A stretch of DNA of 64,000 nucleotides, taken from contig NC_091219.1 in assembly GCF_040958095.1 (NCBI RefSeq), positions 29,946,572-30,010,571 on the forward strand. Direction: 5' to 3'. The notes beneath the pieces are model-generated. The model was not told the origin of the DNA, did no database searches, and saw nothing but the letters and a program-made list of their open reading frames with translations. Of this stretch, positions 45,726 to 57,700 are shown in pieces; within the stretch, counting starts at the first letter, position 1; each line of letters starts with the position of its first letter. Source of the stretch: Procambarus clarkii. Taxonomy: Eukaryota; Arthropoda; Malacostraca; Decapoda; Cambaridae. A program made the translations under genes and the position numbers.

Positions 45726-48700
45726 AGTACTGTACAGTACTGTACTTATTTCTAATTTTACTGTACTTTACTTATTTTACATTTTCTTCTTAAATATTTA
45801 TGTATTGCTGTACATAGCATACAGTGTTTATCCATAGTGTTTTCATGCTAAATACAGAATAGTAAGCAAGTTATGTTTACATTTACATTTGGTAATATCC
45901 CATTATTACTCTCAAAATACTGTATGAATATAGTAATAATAATTCTCACTTACCAAATCAATGTTCATTGTAAGAATTAAACTTAAATAAATTTAATTCT
46001 TTAGTATTAAATCTTAATTGAAAATTCTGTTAAATATTAGCTAGATTTAATGTGTAAACTGTCTTATTAATAAATAAAGTGTAAATAGATTAGTCTTAGT
46101 ATTAATGCTCTAAAATTGTTTTCTGTATGTAAATGCAGATGCTAGTGCTTTATGATTTGCTTGAAGCAATGTGTATAATTGGGGATCTTGTAGAAAAAAG
46201 GAATAATTCTCTCACACACCATCATATTTGTGGTGTGAGAGTGGTGAGTGTAGTATTTGTATTTGTATTTGTGAAAGTGAGTTTAAAGTGGATTTACTGA
46301 TGTGGGGTTACAGGACATTCAAACTACTTTCTTCAGAGGTTTTTGGGCCTGCCTGGGTATTTTGTTTGTGAGCTGGTATCTGTCTAAGGGGGGGTACTGA
46401 GTATTAATGTAAATGTCAATATGCAGTGCCAAGGATTTTGTCGTGGGAAAAGGGGTACTATGATTAATAAACTATGAAGTATCACTACTATTTATACCCT
46501 GTATCCAGTCTGGAGAGGGGGGGGGGGGCAGTTATATATACTGCAGTTATATTTTTGTTTAACCCTTAGCAGATTAATTTATGGGATTACTTTTCCTTGG
46601 GGCTGGGCCTTGACCCACCCCACCTGGAAGGCTTGCAAGATTGCATGTTTGTAAGTAATAAGGCAGCCCTGGAGCACAGAATAGTAGTAGGTTTATATTG
46701 AGTATACCACAAGTATCATGCTTCCCCAATTTTTGAAGTAAGGGCGAAGAGGTAGAAAGGCCTATTGACATAGCTCGAGTGCATGGGGCAATTGTGTAAA
46801 ATCCTGGTTTGTGTCTCGGAGAGGGTATAGGATCCAAGTAAATTCAGTAGAATTTCTGGTTGCAATTCTTTTTCATGTTGTAGCTCAGTCAATTAAGGCA
46901 GCGTCTGGGATGCTCTTGGATGCAGAGTCGAATCCTCATCACGGCCCTTGTGGATTTGTTCATAGCTTGGGGAGCCACTGGGGCTCCTCCAGAAAGAGGC
47001 ATTTTATTAAGTTCATTGCTGTGTTTTTTAATGTAGAAAATCTTAAATTTTTATAATTTTTGTAATAACTCATTGCAAAGTTTCTTCTTGCAGAACTGGG
47101 ACAAAAATGATAGGGAACTTGTACTTCAGAGTTGTGGACAATCTCTCTTAGATCCTCAGCTAACACTCACTGTTGGTGTTCACTTACGTCCATGGCTTCT
47201 TGAGCTCCTGGGACGGGCTAGGACTGCATCAGTAAAGACCTTCCAGACAGGAGGAGGAAACACTCTTCACCTTGCCCTCTGTGTTGCTCTTAGCAAGCTT
47301 GTCACCATCAGCAATGATGCCATCAGGTAAGTGCAATTTTCTTATAAACAATAGATACTGTATCCTACAGCATAAATGGATCTAATTTTGTCAGAATGCG
47401 GCTAGACCGGAATTTTTTTCCATATCAAAATACAGCTGATATTAATAAAGTTTTCGACTGGGCATCAAAAAAGAACATGATGTTTAACAGTGATAAATTC
47501 CAGGTACTCGGGTACGGTAAAAATGAGGACTGTAAACATTATACAGAGTACAAAACACAATCAAATGTACCCATAGTAGGAAAACAGCATGTAAAGGATT
47601 TGGGAATAATAATGTCTGACGACCTAACGTTTAAGGAGCATAACCAAGCAAATATTGTGACAGCCAGAAAAATGATAGGATGGATTACGAGAACTTTCAA
47701 ATCCAGGGATCCCATCACAATGGTTGTACTATTCAAGTCACTTGTGTTGTCCCGTCTTGAGTACTGCTCAGTACTCACTTCCCCCTTCAGAGCAGGAGAG
47801 ATTGCTGAAATAGAGGGAATACATAGAACATATACGGCACGCATAGACGCAATAAAGCACCTAAATTATTGGGATCGTCTCAAAGCCCTCCAAATGTGCT
47901 CAATAGAAAGAAGACGAGAGAGATATCAAATAATATACACCTGGAAGATACTGGAGGGCCAAGTACCAAATCTACACAGTAAAATAACAACGTACTGGAG
48001 TGAACAATATGGAAGAAAATGCAGAATAGAACCAGTGAAGAGCAGAGGTGCCATAGGCACAATCAAAGAACACTGTATAAACATCAGAGGTCCGCGGTTG
48101 TTCAGCGTCCTCCCAGCGAGCATAAGAAATATTGCCGGAACAACCGTGGACATCTTCAAGAGGAAACTAGATTTATTCCTCCAAAGAGTGCCGGACCAAC
48201 CGGGCTGTGGTGGGTATGTGGGCCTGCGGGCCGCTCCAAGCAACAGCCTAGTGGACCAAACTCTCACAAGTCAAGCCTGGCCTCGGGCCGGGCTTGGGGA
48301 GTAGAAGAACTCCCAGAACCCCATCAACCAGGTATCAATCAGCTGATATTAAAAGCACTGGACATTTCATTGAATTTTTTAACCAAAACACTCAGATAAT
48401 TTTTTTAATCACAAATACAGTAATTAAAAGTGATTCTGAATTAGGTCGTGTGTAACTAGCAAGTGTAGTTACAGGATGACCCATCACTTTTCCTGTCTTC
48501 CCATCACTTTTCCTGTCTTCCCATCACTTTTCCTGTCTTCCCATCACTTTTCCTGTCTTCCCATCACTTTTCCTGTCTTCCCATCACTTTTCCTGTCTTC
48601 CCATCACTTTTCCTGTCTTCCCATCACTTTTCCTGTCTTCCCAGCACTTTTCCTGTCTTCCCAGCACTTTTCCTGTCTTCCCAGCACTTTTCCTGTCTTC

Positions 48701-51700
48701 CCAGCACTTTTCCTGTCTTCCCAGCACTTTTCCTGTCTTCCCAGCACTTTTCCTGTCTTCCCAGCACTTTTCCTGTCTTCCCAGCACTTTTCCTGTCTTC
48801 CTAGCACTTGTCCTGTCTTCCCAGTACTTTTCCTGTCTTCCCAGCACTTTTCCTGTCTTCCCAGCACTCTTCCCGTCTTCCCAGCACTCTTTGTCATATA
48901 ACGCTTTGAAATTACCGAGGGTTTTGGCCTCCACCATCTTAACTTGTTCCAACCATCTACAACTGTTTGCAAAAAGAGAACTTTATAATATTTTATCAGC
49001 ACCTTTGCTTCCTTAGCTTGAAGCTGCGACCTCTTGTTCGTGAGGTTGCAGGTTTCAGGAATTCCTTTGTCAATGTGTGTGTTCACCTAGTTGTGCTTGC
49101 GGGGGTTGAGCTCTGGCTCTTTTGGCCCACCTCTCAACTGTCAATCGATTAATTTTTCCTGGAGAGAGCCCCTTCGGCTCCCCGGAGTTATCCAGGCTGA
49201 TGTGTAACTATTAGCTTTCTGGCATCAAAGTTCATGGAGTTCTTGCCTACTGGGGACCACGAGCCAGAACCTGGCCCCCCCTCAAAGAGGTGCGTGGAGC
49301 AATGGCCTATTGAAACCCCCGTGTGGTTGGGAGCATTTTATGTCTGCCATCGACTGGGTCTGGCACCCAGAAAGGTAGGCGCCCCAAAACAAACCCCTAT
49401 TCTGGTAAAAATATTGCTACCGAAAGCCGAACGAGTGGATAGAACTCCCCATCGTAAATTGCCAAGCGACGTGATGTCATCATGTTGCCATGCGCAGCCC
49501 TCCTCCCCAGGAGGGGGAAGGGGGAGCCCCAGACCCTCGCACCGACGATTCAACCGACAGTTCTTGGCTGGTGTGATACTGGCTGGTTGGGTGCCTCTGG
49601 CTCTAATTTTTGTTTTCAGTTCCTGTGCCTTGTGGCGTTGTCTGTCTTTATAAATGGTATGTGTGAGCCATGAGTAATATTCTATGGTATTCGGTCTGCA
49701 TGTGCCTAGGGTTTCCTTCTTTAGGTGCCCTGTCAGTACTCTCCTTGGGGCTTGGGGCCACATTTCACAAGTCATCTTGGGGCCTACCTCCTCTGTGTCT
49801 TTTACTGCTCGGTACTTGGCCGCCCTTGGAGTCAGCTGGGGGGTTTTTGTTGCCCTTAGGTAGCTTGGGGAAGTTGCCCTAGCCCTCCTACCTCTGGGTA
49901 GGAGGTAGTTTTCATCTCTGGTAGGGGGTGCAGGGCCCTGCACAGCTAGTTTCACCTATTGTAGCTGCCGGCTTTGTTCTGCCTGGGTACGTTGCCCTCT
50001 TGTAGTTTTTTCTTTTATTATTGTTTCCCTGCTTGGGGGGGGGGGTCTGCCTTTGATTGGTTGCCCCTCTATCTATACTTTTTTTTTTTTTTTGTTAGAC
50101 ATCTCTGTGGTACCCCCTACTTTGCTCCTGTGAGTGGACACGTCCTGGGGGTTCAGCTTTAGAAGTTTGCTTGGTAGTTTTGGGCGCCGGTTCGCAGTAC
50201 CCTGCCTGGGCTTTCCTTAGCGTGAGACCAAGGCTACAGGCCCTAGGAAACCCTGACAGCTGGGTGGACAGCGTTTCGGATTCGTAGTCCTGAGGTTCCG
50301 GGTTCGATCCCCGGTGGAGACGGAGACAAATGGGCAAAATGTTTCTTTCGCCCTGATGCCCCTGTTTCCTAGCAGTAAATAGGTACCTGGGAGTTAGACA
50401 GCTGGTACGGGCTGCTTCCTGAGGGTGGAGGCCTGGTCGAGGACTGAGCCGCGGGGACACTAAAGCCCTGAAATCATCTCGAGATAACCTCAACATCTCA
50501 AGATAACCCCACAGGGGCTCTGTGGTCCAATGGATGTCTTTGCATGTGGAATTTGTCTCCAGTCTATCATCACTTGTATAGGGCGCAGGTGGCTTCGTTG
50601 TTGGTGTCCCACCTGCGTGCTTCATCTCTGTGGCAGATGAAGTTCCCTTGCGGTCCTTCCATTTTTTTCTATCACTGTGTAGGTGATGGTGTACTTCGGT
50701 CTCTGGTAGGGTTGTTTTGTCCTTCCTTTTGTGGTTGTTCCAAAACCGTCATCTCATGCTGAATACTGTCGCCTCGTATCGTGAGGCACTAGCGAAGCCG
50801 CTCCAGCTTGTGTTCGGTGTTGATGTTACTTCTGCCCCGTTCCGCACACTGTCTCGTGTGTTGTTTCAGCTCCTGCCTGCTCATGCGCCTCCTGAGCCAT
50901 CCTGGTCTTTGGACCGAGTGCTCTCTTTTCTCTCTCCTCCTCGGTTTGTTGTGGCCCCTTCGGTTCAGGATTGTTTCTCTAATGCTCTTTTTTTCCTGTT
51001 GGCATTGCCCTCTGGGGGTCGGGTTAGGGAGCTTCATGCTCTCCTCCGGTGCAGGGGCTTCTGCTCCTTCTGTTCTGGTAGTAGGTTTATTCGATTGCAG
51101 CCATCTCCTTCTTTTCTGGCGAAGAATGAGACTGCTGCTTTCTGGAGGGGTCCTTGGGTTGTCGATGCTTGGTTGGTCAAGCTGGCGGTGCATCATGTGC
51201 TGTGTCGCATTGCTACTCTCCTCCATTTTTGCGCTTTGGGTTGGCCCGGTTTCCTTCCTTCCCTGTTCCCTGGTTTGGGTCTCTCAGGTCGTCTGCTAAT
51301 TATCGGTTATCAAGTCTAGCCAGCCTGCAGTATATCCTCGTTCCCACGACGTTCGTAAGTTTGCTGTCTTTGGCAACATGTCCTAGGTTGACATTCGGGC
51401 ACGGGGTTTTTGCAGGTCGAACAGGGTCCAGGCCGCATGTTACCTTCTCAATGCCCTTGGATGTGGTAGTGCCTGCGTTACATTGGGTCTGCGGTTGCAG
51501 CTAGTTGTCCCAACTTCGAGTTAAGGAGTGAGGACTGACCACCACCTGGGTAAGTCTTTGTGTTTTCTTTGTCTTTGGGTAGTTAACTCCGGGGAGCCAA
51601 AGGGGGCTCCCTTCAGAAAATCAGCGTTGAATGTAATGAAATGCCATTTTCTGGGTGAGACGCAGAGGCTCGCTGGCATCCCTCCCTCCCTCCGCTCGGC

Positions 51701-54700
51701 GGTATTTTTGCGTGTTTTGACATCCCGCCTAGTGTTGCCTATCGCCGGCGCAAGGGTCTGGGGCTCCCCCTTCCACCTCCCAGGGAGGGGGAGGGGTTGC
51801 ACAGACAGCGACGCGGCATCGCGATGCTGTCATACTCCTTTGGTAATTTTCGTTGGGGAGTTCTGTCCACTCATTCGTCTTTCAGTAGCAATATTTTATC
51901 AGAATAGGGGTTTGTTTTGGGGCGCCTATCATTCTGGGTGCCAGACCCAGTCGATGGTAGACATAGAATGCTCCCAACCACACGGGGGTTTTTAAAGGCC
52001 ATTCCTCCTCGCACCTCTCTAAAGGAGCCAGGTTCTGGCTCATGGTCTCCGGTAGGCAAGAACTCCATGCACTTTGACTGATGCCAGAAAGCTAATAGTT
52101 ACATACCAGCTTGGATAGCTCCAAGGAGCCTCTGGGTCTCGCCCAGAAAATGGCTTTTCATTACTTTCAAAGCTGCCCCTCCCCCCTGCCCACCTTCCCA
52201 GGAAGCAGCCCATAACAGTTGTCTAACTCCCAGGCCCCTATTTACTGCTAGGTAACAGGGGCATCAGGGTGAAAGAAACTGCCCATTTTTTTCCGCACCC
52301 ACCAAGGATCAAACCCGAAACTTCAGGACTACGAATCCGAAGCACTGTCCACTCAGCTGTCAGCCCTCTGTATCGTGTGTACATGTGTTCGTGCACATGT
52401 ATGTATGCACACAGAATTTATTTAATTTATTTATACTACATGTGTTGGTCATCAGCCGGGGATTCAAAAGGAGCTCTGACATGAAAGATATGACCCAAAG
52501 GCCAGACAGAAAAGGAGGATGCTGGAGCAAGAGTTGTTCTAAAGCTTGCCTTGCCACATCATACTGTAGCCTGAGAGAAGGCCTCAAATATGAGTGTTGG
52601 TGTGGGTTCATGTAATTACCAAAGTGTAGTTACAGGATGAGAACTATGTTCAAAGTGTCTGTGTGTGGGTTGGAGGACTGTATATATTTAGTACTGTACA
52701 GTATATAAAATTTAGATATATATATTTTTCCAGATTTGTTCTCAAGTATTTTCAAGAAGCACCAGCACCATTTCAAAAGACAGAAGATGACGCATGTGAT
52801 GAGCCAACACCAAAGAAGCTTAAGAGACAAAAGCAGCAGGTGCATAAAACAACAGACAAAGAATTATTGCAAGCCACTTATGATCTTTTGGTGTATGTTG
52901 GGGGAGATTTGATACGCATCTGGAAATGGTCATGTCTGTTATCATATTTACATCATAACTCGGAGGAAGTACAGTGGTAAGTAACATTCCCTGAATTGGT
53001 CTTAACTTTTGTGTTATAACCGGAAGTTATTTAAATATTTTTAATGTCTTCTGTTCTAGAATTGCTGAGTCTATTTGCATACTTGTATATTTAATATTTT
53101 TCCATTTGAAAATGCAGTCAGCACATATAATACTTGCAAAAATTTAAGCAACACCTGGGGTGCAGCTTTCAATAGAATGCAAAGCTAATGAAAATAATTA
53201 AGTGGTCTTCCCTCCCCACCTCCCTTCACTAGTGACATTTTCCCCTCACTAGTGACATTTGCCCCCCCTCACTAGTGACATTTGCCCCCCCCCTCACTAG
53301 TGACATTTGCCCCCCCCCCCCCTCACTAGTGACATTTGCCCCCCCCCCCCCTCACTAGTGACATTTGCCCCCCCCCCTCACTAGTGACATTTGCTCCCCC
53401 TCACTAGTGACATTTGCCCCCCCTCACTAGTGACATTTGCCCCCCTCACTAGTGACATTTGCCCCCCTCACATTTGCCCCCCCCCCTCACTAGTGACATT
53501 TGCCCCCCCCCTCACTAGTGACATTTGCCCCCCCCCCCCCTCACTAGTGACATTTGCCCCCCCTCACTAGTGACATTTGCCCCCCCTCACTAGTGACATT
53601 TGCCCCCCCCCACTAGTGACATTTGCCCCCCCATCACTAGTGACATTTGCCCCCTCACTAATGACATTTGTCCCCCTCACTAGTGACATTTGCCCCCCCC
53701 CCCCTCACTAGTGACATTTGCCCCCCCCCAATAGTGACATTTGCCCCCCCTCACTAGTGACATTTGCCCCCTCACTAGTGACATTTGTCCCCCTCACTAG
53801 TGACATTTGCCCCCCCCCCCCTCACTAGTGACATTTGCCCACCCTCACTAGTGACATTTTCCCACCCTCACTAGTGACATTTACCCCCCTCACTAGTGAC
53901 ATTTGCCCCCTCACTAGTGACATTTGCCCCCTCACTAGTGACATTTGCCCCTCACTATTCACATTTGCGGTTCATATCCAGGGGGTGTCCAACGTCCTGG
54001 TGGACAGCCTGTCCCGTTTCATTCCCCTGTCCACGGAATGGACGGTCGACGATGCCTTGTTCCTTTGGCTCTGCCGACCTTTCTGGTGCCTGGAGGTAGA
54101 CCTCTTTGCGTCGACGTGATTTAGGCGTCTCTCGGTGTATGTGGTGCCCTTCTCCAACTGTGAGGCTGTCGGGGTCGTTTTTCGACTGGACTGATCGAGG
54201 TGGGGTTAAATGTATCTCTTCGTCTATGCGAACACTGTCACCTTGTATCGTGCGGTGTCAACAGAGCTGCCTTGGCTTACGTTCGGGGTGGATGTCACTT
54301 GCTCCATTCCGCAAGCTTTCTAGGGCGTTGTTTCACCTCCGGCCTGCTCATGCGCTGCATGAGCTGTACTGGTCGTTGGAACAAGTGCTCTATTTTTTCT
54401 CTTCTTGGTTTGTGGTGGCCCCTTCGGCTCAGGACTATTTTTCTAAGGCTCTTTTCTTGTTGGCATTGGCCTCTGGGGAGCCAGGTCAGGGAGCTTCATG
54501 CTCTCCTCGGGTGCAGGGGTTTCTGCTCTTTTGGTCCTGATGGTCATTTTGTTCATTTGCAGCAGTCTCCTTCTTTTCTAGCGCAGAATGAGACTGCTGC
54601 TTTCCGGAGGGGTCTTGGGTTGTTGATGCTTGATTTGTTCGACCAGGGTGCATCATGTTTTGTGTCTGGTTGTGGCTCTTCACTGTTACTTGCGTGCGAC

Positions 54701-57700
54701 GGCCTCCGTGGCAGAGGGTGCGCTTTGGTTTGACGTTGACAGGGACGTTTTTCTTCGTCCCTGTTCCAGGGTGTGGATCTTCGAGGTCGTCCGCAGTATT
54801 ATTCGGTTTGGCCAACCTGTTGTCTATTCCCATGCCCACGACGTTCGTAAGTTTCCGGCTTTGGCTGCTGTTTTTGGTAATATATCCTGGGCTGACATTC
54901 ATGCACAGAGCTTTGTGAGGTCGAACAGGGTCCTGGCCACTTGGTACCTCATTAATGTTCCAGGCCCTTCTTGGGCATGTGTAGCCTTGGGTCGCAGGTG
55001 GCAGCCAGTTGTCTCGACTTCAAGTTGAGGAGCGAGTGGCAGCCGTGTCCCTGGTAAGTCTCTCTTTCCCTTTATCTTTAGATAAGTAGCTCCTGTGACC
55101 CGGAGGGGCTCTCCACAGAAAACCAGCCTTGACTGTAATGAACGGCCATTTTCTGGGCGAGACCCGGAAGCTCTCAGGTAACCCTCCCTCCCTCCGGTCG
55201 GCGTTTCTTCGCGTTTTGATATTCAGCCTATGAACTGGGGTTGGGTCGTCAGCATGGGAGGTCTGGGACCCCCCCTTCACCCTCTCAGGAAGGGGAGAGT
55301 TGCGCAGACAGCTGCGCGCCGGCTGTGATGATGTTATGCTTGTTTGCTTGTTTTCTGATTGGGAAGTTCTGTTTGCTAGTTTGGCTTTCAATTTGCAATG
55401 TATAACCAGCTGTAGTTTGTTTTAGGATTCCTACCTTTCTGGGTCCCAGATCTGGTAGAGAGCAGACGCAGACTGCTTCCAACTACATGGGCGTGTCTAT
55501 TGGCCATTGCGCCCGTGCCTCTCTGAGGGGGCCAGGTTCTGGCTCATCCCCGGTAGGCCTAGAACTCCATCAATTGACTGTTTCCATGGTCTAACATATA
55601 CACATCAGCCCGATATAGCTCTGGGGAGCTTCCGGGTCTCACCCAGAAAATGGCTTTTCCTTACATTCAATGCTTTTTTTTTTTAAATTACCTAAGTTAC
55701 AGGATGAGAGCTACGCTCATGGTATCCCGTCCTCCCTGTACTCTTTGTCATATAACGCTTTGAAACTACTGACTGTTTTGGCCTCCACCACCTTCTTTTA
55801 GCTTGTTCCAACCTTCTACCAATCTTTTGCAAAGGAAAACTTTCTAATTTTTTTTTTTGCACCTTTGTTTCCTTAACTTGTATCTGTGCCCTCTTGTTCT
55901 AAAAGTTGCTGGTTTCAGAAATAACTCTTGTCAATTTGGTAGATTTGTTATTATTTTGTAAGTGGTGATCACATCACCTCTTTCTTCTATCTTCTAGTTT
56001 TGGCATTTTTAATGCCTCTAGTTTGTCCTCGTAACTCTTATTTTTCAGTTCCGGAAGCCATTTTGTTGCATGCCTTTGTACCTTTTCTAGTTTATTCATG
56101 TGCTTCTTGAGATATAAGGCACCATACAACTGCCACATATTCCAGTTTTGGTCTCGTAAAAGTCATGAACAGTTCCTTTATTATTTCAGCATCCATGTAA
56201 TTAAAAGCAAGTCTGAAGTTGGAAAGAGACGCATATGCTCCTCTCACAATGTTTTGCGTGTTCCTTGGTGACAGTTTATTATCCATAACCACCCCTAGAT
56301 CTCGTACTTTATTAGGGTACTTTAATTCCTTACCATTTGCCACATATTGCTCTAAGCACTTATTTTATCTAGATTAATTTGAAGGGCATCACAATCGTCT
56401 GTGTCTCCTATCTTCCCCAGTATCTTAGCATCATTCGCAAACATGTTTGTATAATCCTGTATTCCTTCTGGTAGATCGTTTATGTAGACTATTTACATTA
56501 CTAATGCAAGAACTGAACCCCTGTGTGTGTGATAGATACCTTTTCCTGTGAAGCAACACATGATGATAGCTATTTTAAGTGTTAAAAGTTGTTTCAAGAC
56601 CAAATTAGTAATTAAAGACATTGCAGTATTGTATGTGAAAAAATGTGCATGAAGTTTGTGTGTGGAAAAGATCCAATACAGTCTAGTCATAAAGTGTGGT
56701 AAATTTCTTGAAATTTAAAATGATTTGCTAAATTTGTTTATAATCTATATCTCATACGTAACATTTTCTTTTTCCATAGGTTGGCTTGCCATTGCATTGC
56801 AGTCTTATCCAGAATGAGCGAATCCCAGAGAGAATCACTAATAATAAAATATGTTTCACTGGAGACTCACAGAATATTAACAGTAAAAAATGGCCTCATT
56901 CCATGCCAAGTGTTGCCTCCTGTGTTGTGTGATGAAGAGCCAAGTAAGAGCTGTGCAGAGTTTCGACATACTGTCATCGTTAGCGGAGTGACTCTTCCAC
57001 TGTATGATAGAAGACATCAGGTAATAGGTTAAAAGTTTTACAATATTATTACCTCCAATTATCTACATTTCCCTTTACACGTCTCCAATTGCCATCTGTG
57101 ATTATCTCCTGTATTCAAATTGTTAAATGTAATTTTATTGAATAAGTTTTCTAAGCTGTTTTCTATGGGGGAGCCCCATTGGCTCCCTGGAGCTATTGGA
57201 CTGATATGCGATATATTAGTCTGGGGCATCAGTCAATTAGAGTTCATCCTACCGGGGCTCACGAGGGGTTGCATTATGTGTTGTGTCTAGTTACCGGGAC
57301 CCACAAGGGGTTGCATTATGTGTTGTGCCTAGTTGCGGCTCTTCGCTGTTATCTGCGCACCTCGGCCTCAGTGCCCGGGGACTCACTTTGGGTTCATCCA
57401 GTTTCCCTCGTTCCCTGTTCCGGGGCTCTGGTTTTCCAGGTTGTCTGCAGGGTTCTTAAGTCTAGCCAGCCTGCGGTCAATCCTCATGCCCATGATGTTC
57501 GTCAGTTTGCTGCTTTCGGTGCAAACGAAACATGTTGCGCCCCAGTATTCAGGCGCCTGACAGCTGGGTAGACAGCATTTCGGATTCGTAGCTCTGAGGT
57601 TCCGGGTTCGATCCCCGGTGGAGACGGAGACAAATAGCAAAATGTTTCTTTCACCTTGATGCCCCTGTTACCTAGCAGTAAATAGGTACCTGGGAGTTAC

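Noticed and set aside
48480-48893. CRISPR-like regular array
   Set aside because: Units are directly adjacent with no spacers and the genome is animal, so it is a minisatellite.
48476-49086. Open frames of 122-160 codons with a repeating KCWEDRKSAGKTGKVLGRQE peptide, and a repeating FPVFPALFLSSQHFSCL peptide on the other strand
   Set aside because: A 20-bp unit is read in rotating frames without stops. The frame is a by-product of the minisatellite.
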